64,000 nucleotides of DNA from Nereocystis luetkeana (Eukaryota; Sar; Phaeophyceae; Laminariales; Laminariaceae): positions 2,093,501 to 2,157,500 of the forward strand of contig JARUPZ010000021.1 in the NCBI GenBank assembly GCA_031213475.1, written 5' to 3'. The notes beneath the pieces were generated by a model. It saw nothing but the letters and a program-made list of their open reading frames with translations. It made no database searches and had not been told where the DNA came from. A program made the position numbers and the translations under genes. Below, one piece after another: positions 1-13,668 of this stretch. Each line of letters opens with the position of its first letter. Within the stretch, counting starts at the first letter, position 1.

Positions 1-1819
1 AATCGACGAGCAGTGGGACTGCTGAACCCTATGCGCGATAAAAAATGAAGGCACACGTACCGGGGGGGGGGGGGGGGGAGGGATGCCGCCTGTGACCACG
101 GCTTGTCCAGAAGATCGCTGGGGGTAATAACCTCCTTCGAGTTAAGTTGGGGAAAGTAAAAGTAAGTGACGATTAAAAAAAAAAAGTCTTACGGCACATA
201 TATCCCTGGACCTGTACGGCGTCGCCAGTCAAAAAAATACTCTCGCCCCCTGTCCTGCAGCACGGTGGTCAACAATCAACACCAGGGGGGGGATCGTGGA
301 AGTCATGATAGGTGGTTCGCGGTTAATTGCGGCGTCACGCCATCATACCATTTATTTTCACTTGTCGCTCCAAAGCTACGAAACCGATAACACAGATAAC
401 TCGTGCACCCCTCGAAACATGGAAAAGGGTGGACGAAAGCTGACACTACCTACCTTTCTACAGCTAGCAGCATTTAATACGGCCATGTATAGTCAGTCGT
501 GCTATATGCAAGCAACAATCGATTTCTCCACCCTTCGCGAATACGTCCGTACATACCATGGTACTCCTCTAGCACACTGCTGTACATAAACCAACTTTTG
601 TGTGATTGCTCTTTCAAAACTACAACCAGAAACAACAGTTACTGCATGCAGAAGAACCGTATGCAATGCGAGTGAATGTGTACATCGAAGCGCACCCATA
701 TCTACGCCCTATCTAATACCACCGCTCGTGTAATCGAAGCAGTTGCCCACTTGCCCGTCTAGCCCCTCGGTCCATGGTGAAGAATGCCGTACGTCCTGCT
801 GTACATCTACGATAAAATATACTCGTAATTTTCTTCCCAAACAACAGTGACTAAAGTGCCAGTAGTACGCGAATGTGCGCGCATCGTAAATAGCATACGC
901 TCCTACCTATCTACAATTCTGCCCATGTCATCGCAGGACGTCGTGCCTTGCTTTTCCACCGAGCCTTTTCCGTCGAAGACCGGTGGTTAGCGGCGTATAA
1001 AGACGTGCCTAAGTAGTAGCCGAGCGACGAGGAAAAGCTAACATAGATAAATAGTGACCAACCATTGAACGAGACATTAAAAAATTGAGACAGAAGCAAC
1101 CAAACGAATATAACCTGACAACACCCATACGGTACTCATTCCTAACCATCGACTACACAAACACGTGCGCGTGGGGGGGGGGACGCAGCACGTGTAAAGG
1201 ACGCTGGAGACTCCTCTACTAGAGCAGAGAAAGGGACAGCAACGGTCCGTAGCGCCTGCCGAAAAACCGTGAACCTCAACACACCCACGGCCCGGGTGTA
1301 TGGCAGTTGGTCCGGTAACCGTTGAATTGATCTGCTTCATTAAACAGCAAAAACCCACAGCCTCCATCCAATCGTTGGTCGTTGAGGTGATGACTGTGCC
1401 CACCCTACTTACTATCATGATTGCTGAACGGAGCTCAACAACTAAAAGCTGTCCGTAAAGCTAAGCCCGAAGCATCCTAGATATAAAACGCCAAGGAGAG
1501 CATAACCCCTGTAGGATTGCAGCCGATAAAGTCGTTACGAAAGTACATACTCATAGATCACTTTCAACAAGGCAAAAGTTGTCCTCGCAGGGGAAAAACG
1601 TATGGAGAAAACGCCTTTTTACCCCCCCCCCCCACCCACCCGCAAGAACACTTACGCGGAGGAATGGCGACACCTTAATATCGGTATAATTCAACAGCGT
1701 AACCAACCATGCCAAATTCAACCATCATACCGATCATGACGAATTCAACGGTCTTACTGACCACAGGGCTAGTAGATAGGGGGCAGCGGCAGATACATCC
1801 ACTACAGCCATGGTGTCTT
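1..1819. other. No gene seen
   Basis: Holds a 17-G run (62-78) and short open frames with no splice support and poor codon bias. The longest (minus strand, 1077-1418) lacks an ATG and coding character. Confidence 0.6.
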
Positions 1820-2959
1820 TTAGATGTCGGCACTTTTAAGCGCGAGCTCCCAAATGGTCTTATCGTCCACTCCCACGGACTGACACCCCTCCTTCTTGAG
1901 TTGCCACAGGAATTGCGCCGCCTTCAGTCTCTGCGCAGCAACGTCCAAAGCGTTGGGGGCTGGCACGGCCGTGGCACTACAGGCTGCTCCTCCCTTCACA
2001 CCCCTTTGAACGGCTTCGGCTAGCTTCGCCAAGTCCTCGGCCACCCACTTCTCGAACGTCGTCGAACCGTCCGCTTCTTGCCGCACGGCTTTATTAGCAC
2101 TCCTCCCGCGGTTCCGTTTGTCGGAAGACGGATCACGCTCTTTATCGCCGGGCCCCTTCGTGGGGTTCGATGCATCCTGGTCGTAAGTTCCTGGAGAAGA
2201 AAGGGCAGACGCAGGGGCAGAAGCCTTAGCTTTCTCGTAGGCATCCTCAGGAGAAAACGGCGCAGCGTCATCCCTGCCCTCACCTGCACCACCACCGCCA
2301 CCGCCGCCGCCATGGGGATTTTTTCTTCCACTCCCGTCGCCACCACCAGTCCCGCTCGACATGTTGGGAGCAGCGGCGGCTCCTCCACCCCCTGTCCCCA
2401 GAATAGGAACTCGCCAATCTTTGGAGCCCTTGCGGCGCGACTTGCCCTTGCGGACAAGGCCCTCGTCGCCTCCAGCCTTCTCGGCGGGGTTTCCAGACAG
2501 GTTGTATGGCGTCTGGCGCGGGGATCTAGCCGGAACTGCAGCGGCGGCATTGCGTTTCCCTTTCCCTTTCCCCTTTTCCGGAGCCTCTTTGTCGTTCCCC
2601 GACGGCTGTTTGCTGATTCTCGACGAAGCCCCTTTGCCTTTTCCCGGCGCCCCCTTGCCCCCCCCTGTGGTAGTGGACAGCGTATCCTTGAAGGCCCTCC
2701 TCCTCGCCTCCATGAGCGCCGTCTGTCCGGAGAAGTCGAAGGCATCCTTGCCAGAGCGGCCGGGGTCGGAGTAGAAGTCTCCGAGCTGCTTCTTCTGGTT
2801 TCTAACCCAGTTGTAGATGGCGGTGAAGTACCGGATGGAGCCGAAGAGCTCGCGAGCATTGCCTCTGTATTCGGCGTCCTCCTCGAGGTCGTTGACGACG
2901 GGAGCGAGGATGTTCTCGCTCCAGAACTCGTATTTCGCCTTGCCTTTCGTGATGAAACT
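1820..2959 (-). CDS. Terminal exon, helical region, Gly/Lys linker and helical C-terminus (379 codons)
   Basis: Strong acceptor (pyrimidine-rich tract, then CGCGGACAG|AGT) in phase 0; stop TAA at 1822-1820. The first 90 residues (FITKGKAKYEFWSEN onward) look folded and helical. They are followed by about 200 residues of GKGKG, poly-Gly and Ser/Pro-rich linker and a helical tail (FEKWVAEDLAKLAEAV). The frame stays open upstream to an ATG at 3067 that would give a signal-peptide-like start; I read that hydrophobic run as the translated pyrimidine tract. Confidence 0.65.
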   Translation of the reverse strand, partial: SFITKGKAKYEFWSENILAPVVNDLEEDAEYRGNARELFGSIRYFTAIYNWVRNQKKQLGDFYSDPGRSGKDAFDFSGQTALMEARRRAFKDTLSTTTGGGKGAPGKGKGASSRISKQPSGNDKEAPEKGKGKGKRNAAAAVPARSPRQTPYNLSGNPAEKAGGDEGLVRKGKSRRKGSKDWRVPILGTGGGGAAAAPNMSSGTGGGDGSGRKNPHGGGGGGGGAGEGRDDAAPFSPEDAYEKAKASAPASALSSPGTYDQDASNPTKGPGDKERDPSSDKRNRGRSANKAVRQEADGSTTFEKWVAEDLAKLAEAVQRGVKGGAACSATAVPAPNALDVAAQRLKAAQFLWQLKKEGCQSVGVDDKTIWELALKSADI

Positions 2960-5900
2960 CTGTCCGCGGGTGAACGGGCGGGGACGGGTAGGAAGGCATA
3001 TCGCATTAGAACGTAAGATGAGGAATACGAAGACGCCGGCTGATATGAAGACATAAGAACAAGGCATACACAAACAGAGGGTATGTGATATATTACAGGG
3101 ATAACACGTACCAGGTATTGTCTATGAGGTTCTTCCCTTAAGGAGGTTAGCTTTCACAGTTCCCCCAAACCACCCACTCCGACTAACAAATGGACGTTTT
3201 TTCTGGGCGTATCGTAGATACTGTTCAAATAATATTGAAAACACATGAACGAGACCGACGGTAATTCCTCGCGAAATCCACGAACACAAGCGTTAGGTAC
3301 AAGGGACACATTCACTCGAACTTGTCCTCGGTTGGCGATTGAGTGATAAAACTGGCCGGTGTCGTCGGTAGTCCTATTTGGAAAAAGGACTCGTACTCTA
3401 TGTCGACCTAGATGTACACCTGTTGCTGTCAGGTAACGGGTTATAGTAAGGTTAAAAAGTGATCATCTGAAAATCTCGCGGATCGGACCGGACCGGGCCG
3501 GGCCTGGTTTGGAAGTCTGAAAATCTCCTGGAAATAACGGTTTCACGTTGTCGTCGTCATCGTCGTCGTCGTAGAGCACCTCGAACGCACAATATCCACT
3601 CAACAACGAAAGGGTTTCGGGGATGGATCTAAATTTCTAGGACATAGCTCAAAGAGAGAGGCATACCAGGACAACAGCTTCGAGTAAGCTTCACCCGCAC
3701 GGGGCCCGAGTTGGACCCTTTCGCCCGAATAAAAGTGGACACATTGTAACAAAACCAAGCTCGTCATAACTAGCGACACGCGCAAGCCACCTCTGCCCCA
3801 CCCTAATCGGGCCGTCGAATCAAGGATCGTGGCCGAGCCCGACAAAGACAGTTCTACTGCTTGAATGCTGACGTTGAACTTCGGGACTACTACCGTGGTA
3901 ACAACCTTTACCGAGCTACAGCAGCATTTAGATTTACAAGGGGCTCACGACAATACCAAGGGGCTCACGATGGAAACCACACCACTCCCCATCCTTCTGT
4001 CAAAGTGGCCACAATCGGCCTGCTGGAGTACAGACGGACACGAGGCACGCCACCTACTTCGGGGGGGGGGGGGGGGGGGGGCATAGTTATCTGAACCCAC
4101 GATGTACCCGACAACCATGACATCTCCTTATGTCCATATACCATATGCGGTTCTGATTTCTAGAGTATCTATAATAGCTATCCTAAATACACCTTCCTGT
4201 GCATCGATTAGGGTGTCTTGAGAAGACTTTGGGGTTTGAGAGGAATTTGGTTAGAATCAACTTAGTTGGGCTCCTTGTCGTCTGTATCGTACATCAAGAT
4301 GACCCCAAACCATGGGACCTTTTCGGAAGAGTTGAAGCAACCCAAGCATTATTAGGTTATACACGTGGCTTATTGGACACTTTTCCCCACATACTGAGGA
4401 AGAGGCTAATTTTTCGTGGGTTGGGGTCGTTTACATATCGGAAAAAAGACAGCAAGAAATCCAACCAAATTGGTTCCAATCAGATTCTTCGCAAGCACCT
4501 CAAGGTCAGCGGTAGGCGATTTCGGCGACCATGGAGAAACAATGCTACCGGGTGCTCTTGTCTTAACTCTCGCATTAACGCATTAACAGCCGCTTGTGTA
4601 TTAAGCCTTATGGGACCAAGACATATCGGCCAAAACAAGATAATCGAGTCCCCCTTACCTAGTGCTGTGCACATTATAGGCAAGACAGATCCCTGACCTG
4701 TATCAGTATGATCTAGCTTACGTTGCCGAGAGGAAGCCATATGATCTGCCTGATCCGCAGTAGGGCATGTTTCCTGAGTATTATAGTATCTGTACTAAAT
4801 AGACAGGTCCTGCACAGCACACTAGAACGGCAGGTAAGATCTTGATAATCTACTGCAGATCGTGATTTTTTCGAAGGGTGAAACAATCGTAATTGAATGT
4901 TTGGTAAACTGAACCGCCTACGAGTACTTGTAGTGCAAGAGCGCAAGAGCGCGGTCAGGATCACGCTCGTACGCTTCCTTGCATTGTAGGATGTCGGGTT
5001 TTGCCTCTGGTGTGTGGGATGAGCCGCGATGGGTCCATAAAGGTGGGCACTCACGGGTGACCTGAGAGGAAAAACACACGGTAGACAAAGAGTAGAACAT
5101 ACTGTAGAAGGAACATGGATGAGGTCGTATAAGGCACCTCCCTGGACCATCTGGTATCCCCCCGGGAGAAAAAAGCCGTTTGTTTCTACGTGTTCCCTGA
5201 CCGTTCCTTGTAACTATCTCATACACCTCGTACACTCAACATTGTACTTGTAGAGACCCAACATATCACGCCCCCATCAAACTGTGGTCGACGCTGTAAC
5301 TGTTGCCATTTATGCATCATGAATCTTTCCCCTTGAGGCCCCAACTGGGGTACAGCGTTAAAACCCTCCAAGGACCTCTTGAGGGGAAACTTAAAAGACA
5401 AAACCTGACGATTACAGTAGCGGCCACTGCGTGACGGGGTGATGATACAACCTGACGCCCAAGCTACAATGCAAGGGAACGTACGGAACGGGCACAGCAC
5501 GATCGTACTAGTACTGCTAGACGCTCACGGTTAAACGGTTGATACTACTAAATATCATTATTTTTCGTCGCTATCTCGGGGTTCGAATTGGGCTAAGTCA
5601 CAAACCCACACACAGAAAAGCAAAGCACCCCGGTGCCGATACCGTGGGAGTTGAGCCTTCAGCCAGCGCCTCACCGCGACGTTGTCGGGCTCCGGGCAGC
5701 GCTCGATCGCGCGCAAGAGAGCGCACTTCTCCTTGTCCTGGAGCATACGGGGGAATTTATCGAGCCTCTCCACCGCTGCCTCGTTGCCCGGACCTGCTTT
5801 CTTGAGCTGCCAAGAGGGCAGACACAGACGAGGACACGCCGCGTTAGACATTTCATTTCCAACCAAATATCCCAGACAAAATTCAAGTACCTCGCCTTCG

Positions 5901-8900
5901 AAACGCGGGCTCAGTTCCGAAGCGGTTTGACGCAAAGCTACCAACAAGGACGTGAAGACAGTAGAAGGATACAACTCCAATCATATACACAATCACATAG
6001 ATAGTCAAAGCTGAAAGCGATCGCCGAAAGCTGAAAACGATTGCCATCTACGCCCATGGTGACCACGCTTGAAGCGCTCGAAGTAGTACAAAGGAGGACT
6101 CATATGTACTGTTTAGTTATTTATTAAGAGGATAAATGTACTTGCAATTTGTTCAGCAGTTTCTACCTACACCCACAGCGATAGGCGGAAATTATAGCAA
6201 TCCGCATCGATGGATGGGAATCACGCAACACACATTCGCTCAATACACCCGATACTCAATACAGTGTTTCCTACCGGTGTTTGTTTTGTTGTCTTTCGTT
6301 TGGTTTGCTTATCGTGCGCTCCTTCGCATCCAGAACGTCTGTCCTTTAAATTTGCTGACTTGCTCTGATTCGCGACCCATAGGTGTGCTGTCTCGTAATC
6401 TGGGATCTCACAACCTGTGCCAGTGTCTCTCCAGAAAGAAATACCCTCTACACGGTCTCTGGGTGCAGTAGGTGGTGATGGATAGACACAACTGTAACCG
6501 TAAAGCCTTTCTTCCTTCCACCCTCTTAATCTTGTCTTGCGTGCGGCAAAACGTGCCGGTGCCGGACACGTTTCATTTTTTCGTCGATTTTCCCGAAACT
6601 GATTACCGTAAGGACAGCACTCGCCTTTCTTTCCACATTTGAATCGTCTGCATCAACACCTTGCACCTGTCGTATCGCTGGCTCTGCCTCAATGCGTGGT
6701 CCACTTTCAGGTCATCGCGTACGTACGTAGACGAAGAATTTGCGTCAATGTTATCTATACTGTCCAATGACAGTGCGTTGACCTGATTGGCCACACTTCC
6801 CACGCACATACATGTGCATACAAACCTACCAAGATTTAATAGTGTTCTCGTTTATCTCGAGAATACTGCCGTGCGCATACAGCCATGTTGCAGCTAGGCA
6901 CAACTTTCCTTGCTCGGAAAGGTGCGCCTTACATACGGACAAATAGGGGAGCTAAACAACCACAAGTACTCGTATATCACACCGGTTCGCTGGCCGCAAT
7001 AACCTGCATTGGAAACCCCTTCTCTGCCAGAAGCGGTTGCGCGCCCGTCAAGCTTGCAGCCGGGTGCGGGAACCTAGCAGCGGCTGCCTGGACGGCAGGA
7101 GAGGCGGCCGGGGCTCCTCCTGCTGCTGTCGAGGTCGCTTCAGCCCCGCGGGATGCAGACGGCTGTTTTTTTTTGTGACACGAACGACAGGCGCAGAGGT
7201 CAATAGGGCGTCGATTTAAGGCGTAACGGCTACGATAGCCCTATGTATGACGGTTTTACCAAACAAACCATTTATGATTGCCGGGGGGGGGCTTGGCCCT
7301 TTTTAGGGCCGCAGTCCCGTTTGGGGGGCAAAATACTTAGAATTTGACTGGTTTGCCCCCCAAACGGGACTGCAGTCCTAAAAGAGGCAAGGAGCCCCAC
7401 CAGTCAAAAACAGTTGCCTTGCAAGGCAAAAAAAGTGCTACCCCTGTCGTACTACTACCGGTTAAACCCTGTTAGGACCGAAGCCCCGTTCTGGGGACGA
7501 ATAGTTGGAATTCGAGCGCATTGCCCCCAAAACAGGTCTACGACAGTACTACAACTAAAGGGCTAACAAAGGACGTACCAAATACGAATATCGTGGGCTG
7601 CTATATCCTTCGTCATACACCTTTCGGCCATGGGGTTGGTTGCCCAATAGTTGGTGTTTCGGTTTTTGGTGTTTGAGGGAAATACGGAATGCTATGTCCA
7701 CCACTATGCTATCACGGGAGACCATATTGATGGTAATCAGGGCCCATGGTATTATAGACAAAAACTTGTATGTTTCATAAATTTAACAAATCCTATTTGG
7801 CCCTGATCGCAATGTTCCCCTGTAATAGTGTACACTACTACAGCAAAGTCCAGTACGTATACTTGTTTACCCTACGAGTATTTCACGATGCCCATTATCG
7901 ATTGAGTTGTGTTCTTCGGGTCAGTCGTCGTTTATCAAAATTCAGGCTTTGGAAAGAGGTATAGAGCTCACCGAGGGAGTAAGTAGCCTCGGAAAGTGGA
8001 GGTGCACTCCTACCGTGTATGTCATGCTCCCGAGGTCATTGCGACGGTACAGGCCCGAGAATCATAGACCGAACCAGAACGTGGGGCTCCATGTTTGGGG
8101 GCCGCTAAGAAAGAACGAATCTGAGCACATGACCACTACTGTGTGCTTCTCCTTCTCTGCTGTAACTCGGAACTACCGTACGTGACTATTACGGGGGCTC
8201 AAGGTAAATATTACCAAATATTGTGAGTAAAAATAGGTAGCTATATAGGTTTTCGGGGGTACCGTAGGTCCTACCTGGTACATACTATGGTCCCCCGTAA
8301 GAGGGACGGGGCTCATAGTAAATATTACCAAATATTGTGAGTAAAAATAGGTAACTATGTAGGTTTTCGTGGGTACCGTAGGCCATACCTGGTACATACT
8401 ATGGCCCCCCGTAACAGGGAGCCATGGATGATTTATCAGCAGCCAACGAACACCCGAGAATCATATGCATCTCATTATGCGGACTGAATGTATTTCTCAT
8501 TCATTCATGAACCCTGATCAGCGGCGAGCGCTACAGCATTGTTTAATATACTAGGGGGCGGCAACCTACCACAGCACTACTACAAACAACCAGCGCGTGT
8601 ACAATACCTGCATTTTGCCCCGCAGCATCATATCCATCGTGACACGACCTTCCTTGGAGTTGAGACAATATAATGCCCGGGCAGTCGATAGCAACGGGAT
8701 ACCACCAAATGACCCACTGAACCATACCCACTACCTACTGTGTTCGCCCGGGTTTTTGCGCGGGGTTCACACACCCACGCAGCGGCGATACCGCTGCAGA
8801 GGGCCAAGGGGTCTCCATTTTTGCTTTTCTTCGGGTTTTTCTTATTATGTAATATGTCTGGGTATGTTGATGAGCGATCGCCGTTGATGCTCGTGCTGCA

Positions 8901-11900
8901 TGCACCCTGTTGAGGATGGCAAACGAAACAAATAGTTGTAGGGGTCGGATATCGTGCGGCACACACACGCGACGACGCCATGGGGCCCCGCTCCGGGATA
9001 GGAGCTTGCGGCGGCGCCGTCGCTCCCACGGTGGAGATGCTGCTAAAATATGCCCGACATTGCCAGACAGCACCCAATGTCGCCATATCGGTACGATAAA
9101 GAGGTTTGGGCATGGGGATGCACGGAGGCCCCTCTGGTCACTTCGCCAGGTGATAGACACGGCAGGAGACGACCCGGCGACATCGCCCTTCCTTCATTGC
9201 GTATCGGGGCAGGCGGCCGGGGGGGGGAGGTGCCGCGAAGGATGTCCCAGAGAGAGTGTAGATGGGAGAAATCAGAGTCACCCAAGGTGTACAGCTGCAA
9301 AACCCCGGAGGCTATTATTAATAGTACTGCATGTAGCAGAGGTTGGGAATGTAGAGATGAGGCAGGCCAGGGTACTAACTCTATTGGGCCGAACATGTTA
9401 GTAGAGGCGACCTGGGGAGTAGAGCATGCCAATGGCTTGCTACCATTGGGGGGTCTCGGTCGTCCGAGACTGCGTGTGTTCAACTGCCCGAAGGTAGAAT
9501 GCTACGTTTCCTGCTGGAACCAGCTCGTGCTATTTCCCGATTTCTCGACGGATCGGACCCAAGAAGGGGTGTTATCCACTCACCGCTCCCTTCCTTTTTC
9601 TCTTGCCCCCCTGCACCGTGTCGGGCTGCGCGCGGGTTGCTGACGTCCTAGGACTCGGTGCGGATTCTCCGTGAACGCCCCGCACGACACGCCCCCCTCC
9701 CTTTCCAGCTTGACTCTGCTTCGCGCGGGCGGCACCGCCTTTTGGGGCTACTCCATCGCCCTTCTGTGATGTTGACGAACAATACGCGAGCACGATAAAA
9801 CGGGTATCGAGCAAGATAAATGGAAGCGTCGAGCAGAGTCGGCGCCACGCGAACAGGTATAGGGAACTACCAGGTATGGACCTACCGAAGGGACTGATTG
9901 CTGCTACGTATGTGGCTTCACTAATGTTTCTATTCGAGGTGTACGATGTGCTTCAGTCATGTGGTGTGCACCGTACTGTTTTTGTTTATAATTATTTGTC
10001 CTCTCTTTGTCTTCCCGGAGGTGTTAATATACCCCTCCAGAGTTTTTCGGAGCCTGTCTGTCCTGTCACCGCGGACTTGTTTTTAGGCGAAGAGTTACAA
10101 AAACGTGAGAACAGCACCAACAACGACAACGGTACGTAGTATGCGGGGTGCCTCGGGCTCTCTCGGGCCACTCAAACGAGGCGCTTAACGAACTACAGGG
10201 CGTGTCACATGCTTTTGCGATAGTTGCTTGACCTCCCCATGCACGCATATATACGTCTTCTGACCGACGAGGGGCGATTCATCCCATATACAGGCAGGCG
10301 ATACAGGCGATAACGCCTGCCAGGTAAAAAGAGAGGACACTTACGCTTTACCAGGTAACGCCGCAAAAGGGGAAAGGGGATACCACGTCGAAATGTGCTT
10401 GAAGGTGGACTCTGGTGCATTGAAGATCGAGCACTACTACCCGAGATGGACCCGAGAACGTCAAAACGCTAGGGCTGTTATTGACAGTATGCGATCATAA
10501 GTTTGACGTGACGGCTACCACCGTAGCTATGCCGCATCACGAGGAAACACACATACATAGCAATCAGAACCAACATATGGCTAGTGAAAATCAGGGAAGG
10601 AAAGCGTGTGTGTTTGGGTCCGTCGTGGGTGCTGATTACCAGGGTACTATCTATCGCCCTCCCCGAATTGAAGCAGTTGGGGGGCGAAGTAAGCAAACAA
10701 AAAAAATGTGCTACGATGCTACTTACAAAGGCTTAGTTTGGGTAGGCAGTCGGTTAACCTTTGACCGTCAGCCCGACAGGTTACATGTATGGTACAGCAT
10801 TATTAAGAGTGCATCAAATCAACGGTCATATCAAGTAAGTGGCGACAACGGCAGAATGGGGGTTTCGGGTCGCGGGATCGAAGCTGACAAGCGTTTTTAA
10901 AGAAAAAGTTGAACGTTCCCATCCATGTCGAACCTGGAAACTACTCTACCTGGGTTCCCATAATTGAAACCGTGTGTTGATGGCATGTCCTTCCGGTCGG
11001 TTCCAGGGGAGGAGAGTAGATATGAGACTTAGTTTGGGTAGGGATTGGACAAAAACTTTCACCAGTATAGCTCAAGAGACCACTGTGATACCTTAACTAC
11101 TCACTGTTTGTTGAAAGCCTTTCATGGACAAAAACACACGATCCGAGCAACAAACAAACGCGCCGGAATATACATATATATATGCTGTACACAGAACTCC
11201 GCAACTTGCCGCACGCAACTCCTAAACTTGAGCCAACTAATAACTAGTAGTTGACGGCTAACGGGAAGCCAACTCACAGCCTTACCGTGGGGAGCATGTA
11301 CATGGTGGCCACGGAAGGCAGGTGTGAAACAGACGAACATCGTATGCACGCCGATATAAGTTAAAAACACGCCTGCCTGCCTGCGAAAGAAAGTACACCT
11401 TCTCTCGTCGTAACTTAGATATGTGGGTCTCAATGCAGCCCCCTCCCCCCCGCGCTACGGTACACGCCTCACACCTCTGTACCATACGTATGAATCGCTC
11501 GATGCGATTACTATTACGGGGGACCATAGTTAACAGGACCTATGGTATACATAAAAACCTATATGTTTAACCATTTTTACTAACAATATTTGGTCCTGTT
11601 AACTATGGTCCCCCGTAATAGCCCTATCCTTTATCTCGCCCATCGATTCATAGTGATTTTGTGCTCGCATTTTGTTCCCCGAAAAAAATATCTGAACACA
11701 ATACTGGCCATATGCTGTACTCCGAAGAAATAATATTTTACACGTTTTGTTTTTGCTCGGTGTAGTGTACGAGTGCGTCCACAAGAAAAAAGTGCTTGCT
11801 CAGTGTAACGAGGGTTGGATCCGAATCGAGGACCGAAGCGTTCACATATCGGACAGATCAACATATATATAGTATTAGTAGATATACCCCCAAATCATTA

Positions 11901-13625
11901 CCAGGTATCTGCTGTTGTTGTGTATTGATATTTATTTGCGGGCCATCATGAACATGCGATGCCTTATTTATTTCATCTGCACGATCTACAGTAGAATATG
12001 TTTGCTGGGTGGGATGTGTATGGCACGGCCCTTGCGCACATGGTTGCCGGGTAGGATATCTGTGAGATACAGGTCTTGCACAGCAATATCATAACGGCAG
12101 GGATGGGATTCACAGTAGATGATCTGTAGATGATCTATCTGTAGATCATCAGATAAATCTGTACGATGTGTGGAAAAATTCAAATACGAGCGGACCACTG
12201 GTAATAATTACGTTACTACTCGGGGCGATCGGTTGCTGTTGCAATTTTAGGGGGGGGTTGATATTAATAGACCAGGTAGTTGAAATGCTAAAAAAACAAC
12301 ACCATGGGGGGGGTACCAGTATTGCTGTACGCATCCCGTATCCATTTTGTTTATCTCGGGAGATGGGGGGAGAAGAAGGAATTGTCGGCGGTGGTTGAAT
12401 TCAGTTCTTGAAAAAACTAAAACTTCAAACAATAATTCTCGTCGTGCCATCTTTGTTGTTGTGTCGCGCGAGACTATTAACAGAATACTCGTACGTATCA
12501 TATACCTGGTATAGGAGTTTCAAAATAGCCTGCCCCTGAGGTACACAAGTCGGCCTAATCCAGTTGATACGTACAGCACACGCACGTGTACGTGACACTC
12601 CTGTGTGTCGATCCTTGGAAGCAGTTCGTACAAAATCCACATGTATGTATGTGCGATTGATGCAAGATCGTCTACATAAGTACTTGTACGGTTACCAGTA
12701 CTGCTGCTGTAACTTTTCGAATTTACAAGTAACTTGTACAGCAGTACAGCAGTACAGCAGTACAGGAGAAGTAGGTACTGCAGTGGATAGAAGAGTATGC
12801 CCACGTTGTGCGGGCAAATGCGCGGGAAAAACCCAATTTCCATTCACAATCTCAACCCGCTTTCGAAAAAAAACAAACAATACTCGTAAAGATACAGCCA
12901 GGACATGGAAATAAATGAGCAGTTTGTCCGCCGAAAATGTACGAGTATACCGTATCAAGAACCTCAAGCAAGGGTGAACAAGTGTGGTCTGTAATCCTGC
13001 TATTAATACACCACGGACAGAGCACATCTAGAAGCGCAGGTACAGCGGTGGGTACCCTTACATCCTCCAGCCCTCATATCATCAGGGCCTTGATCCTTAC
13101 CTGATCTTGTTGTGCCACAGCATCATCTGGTTTGCCCATGGATGGTGTGGATGGTGCGTGTTGTTGCACCCTCCCTGTCCTCTTGGCGGTGCCACTGCTG
13201 TTACCATTGCCAGCAGCACTTGGCCCCTCGACAGGGGCAGGCGGGGACCACGTTGTCCCCAACGGCAGCGAAGCACCTTGTCGAGCCCCGACGGGGGGCG
13301 AATTAGCGGCGCCAGCACTGAAGGCCGCTGACAATGCCCCCTCCCGGGCGCTTGACTGCCGAGAGCTTGGGCCTAGATCGCCTGGCCTGCCGCCGGAACG
13401 ACCCCTGCTGCTCCGAACCACCACCTGTGATTGAGGTTTCGCTCCCACTGCTGCTGTAGCAACGGCTTCTCCGTGCGCGGCTGCTGCTGCTGCTGCCGCT
13501 GCTGCCGCAGTGGCCTCCGACCTCTTCTTCTCCCCGCGAGCATCCCGTGACATCCTGCGAGTGTTGTGCTTGGATACAGCAGCAGTGGCAGGGATGATTG
13601 AAGTTGGAGTGGCCGAAGATTTTCG

Positions 13626-13668
<43 letters not shown>

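Larger units (their letters stand above)
2960..5674. other. Probable intron of the minus-strand gene
   Basis: Contains a 21-G run and a Family D repeat. I see no exon with clear borders. Confidence 0.5.
9764..13100. other. Probable intron of the minus-strand gene
   Basis: Contains Family B and D repeats and three TACCAGGTA-type palindromes (9870, 10350, 11898). No supported exon. Confidence 0.5.

Noticed and set aside
2960..3067. A signal peptide in front of the 1820-2959 exon (MPCSYVFISAGVFVFLIL)
   Set aside because: The hydrophobic run is translated from a pyrimidine-rich tract ending at a good phase-0 acceptor (CGGACAG|AGT), as expected of an intron end. Kept only as an alternative start.
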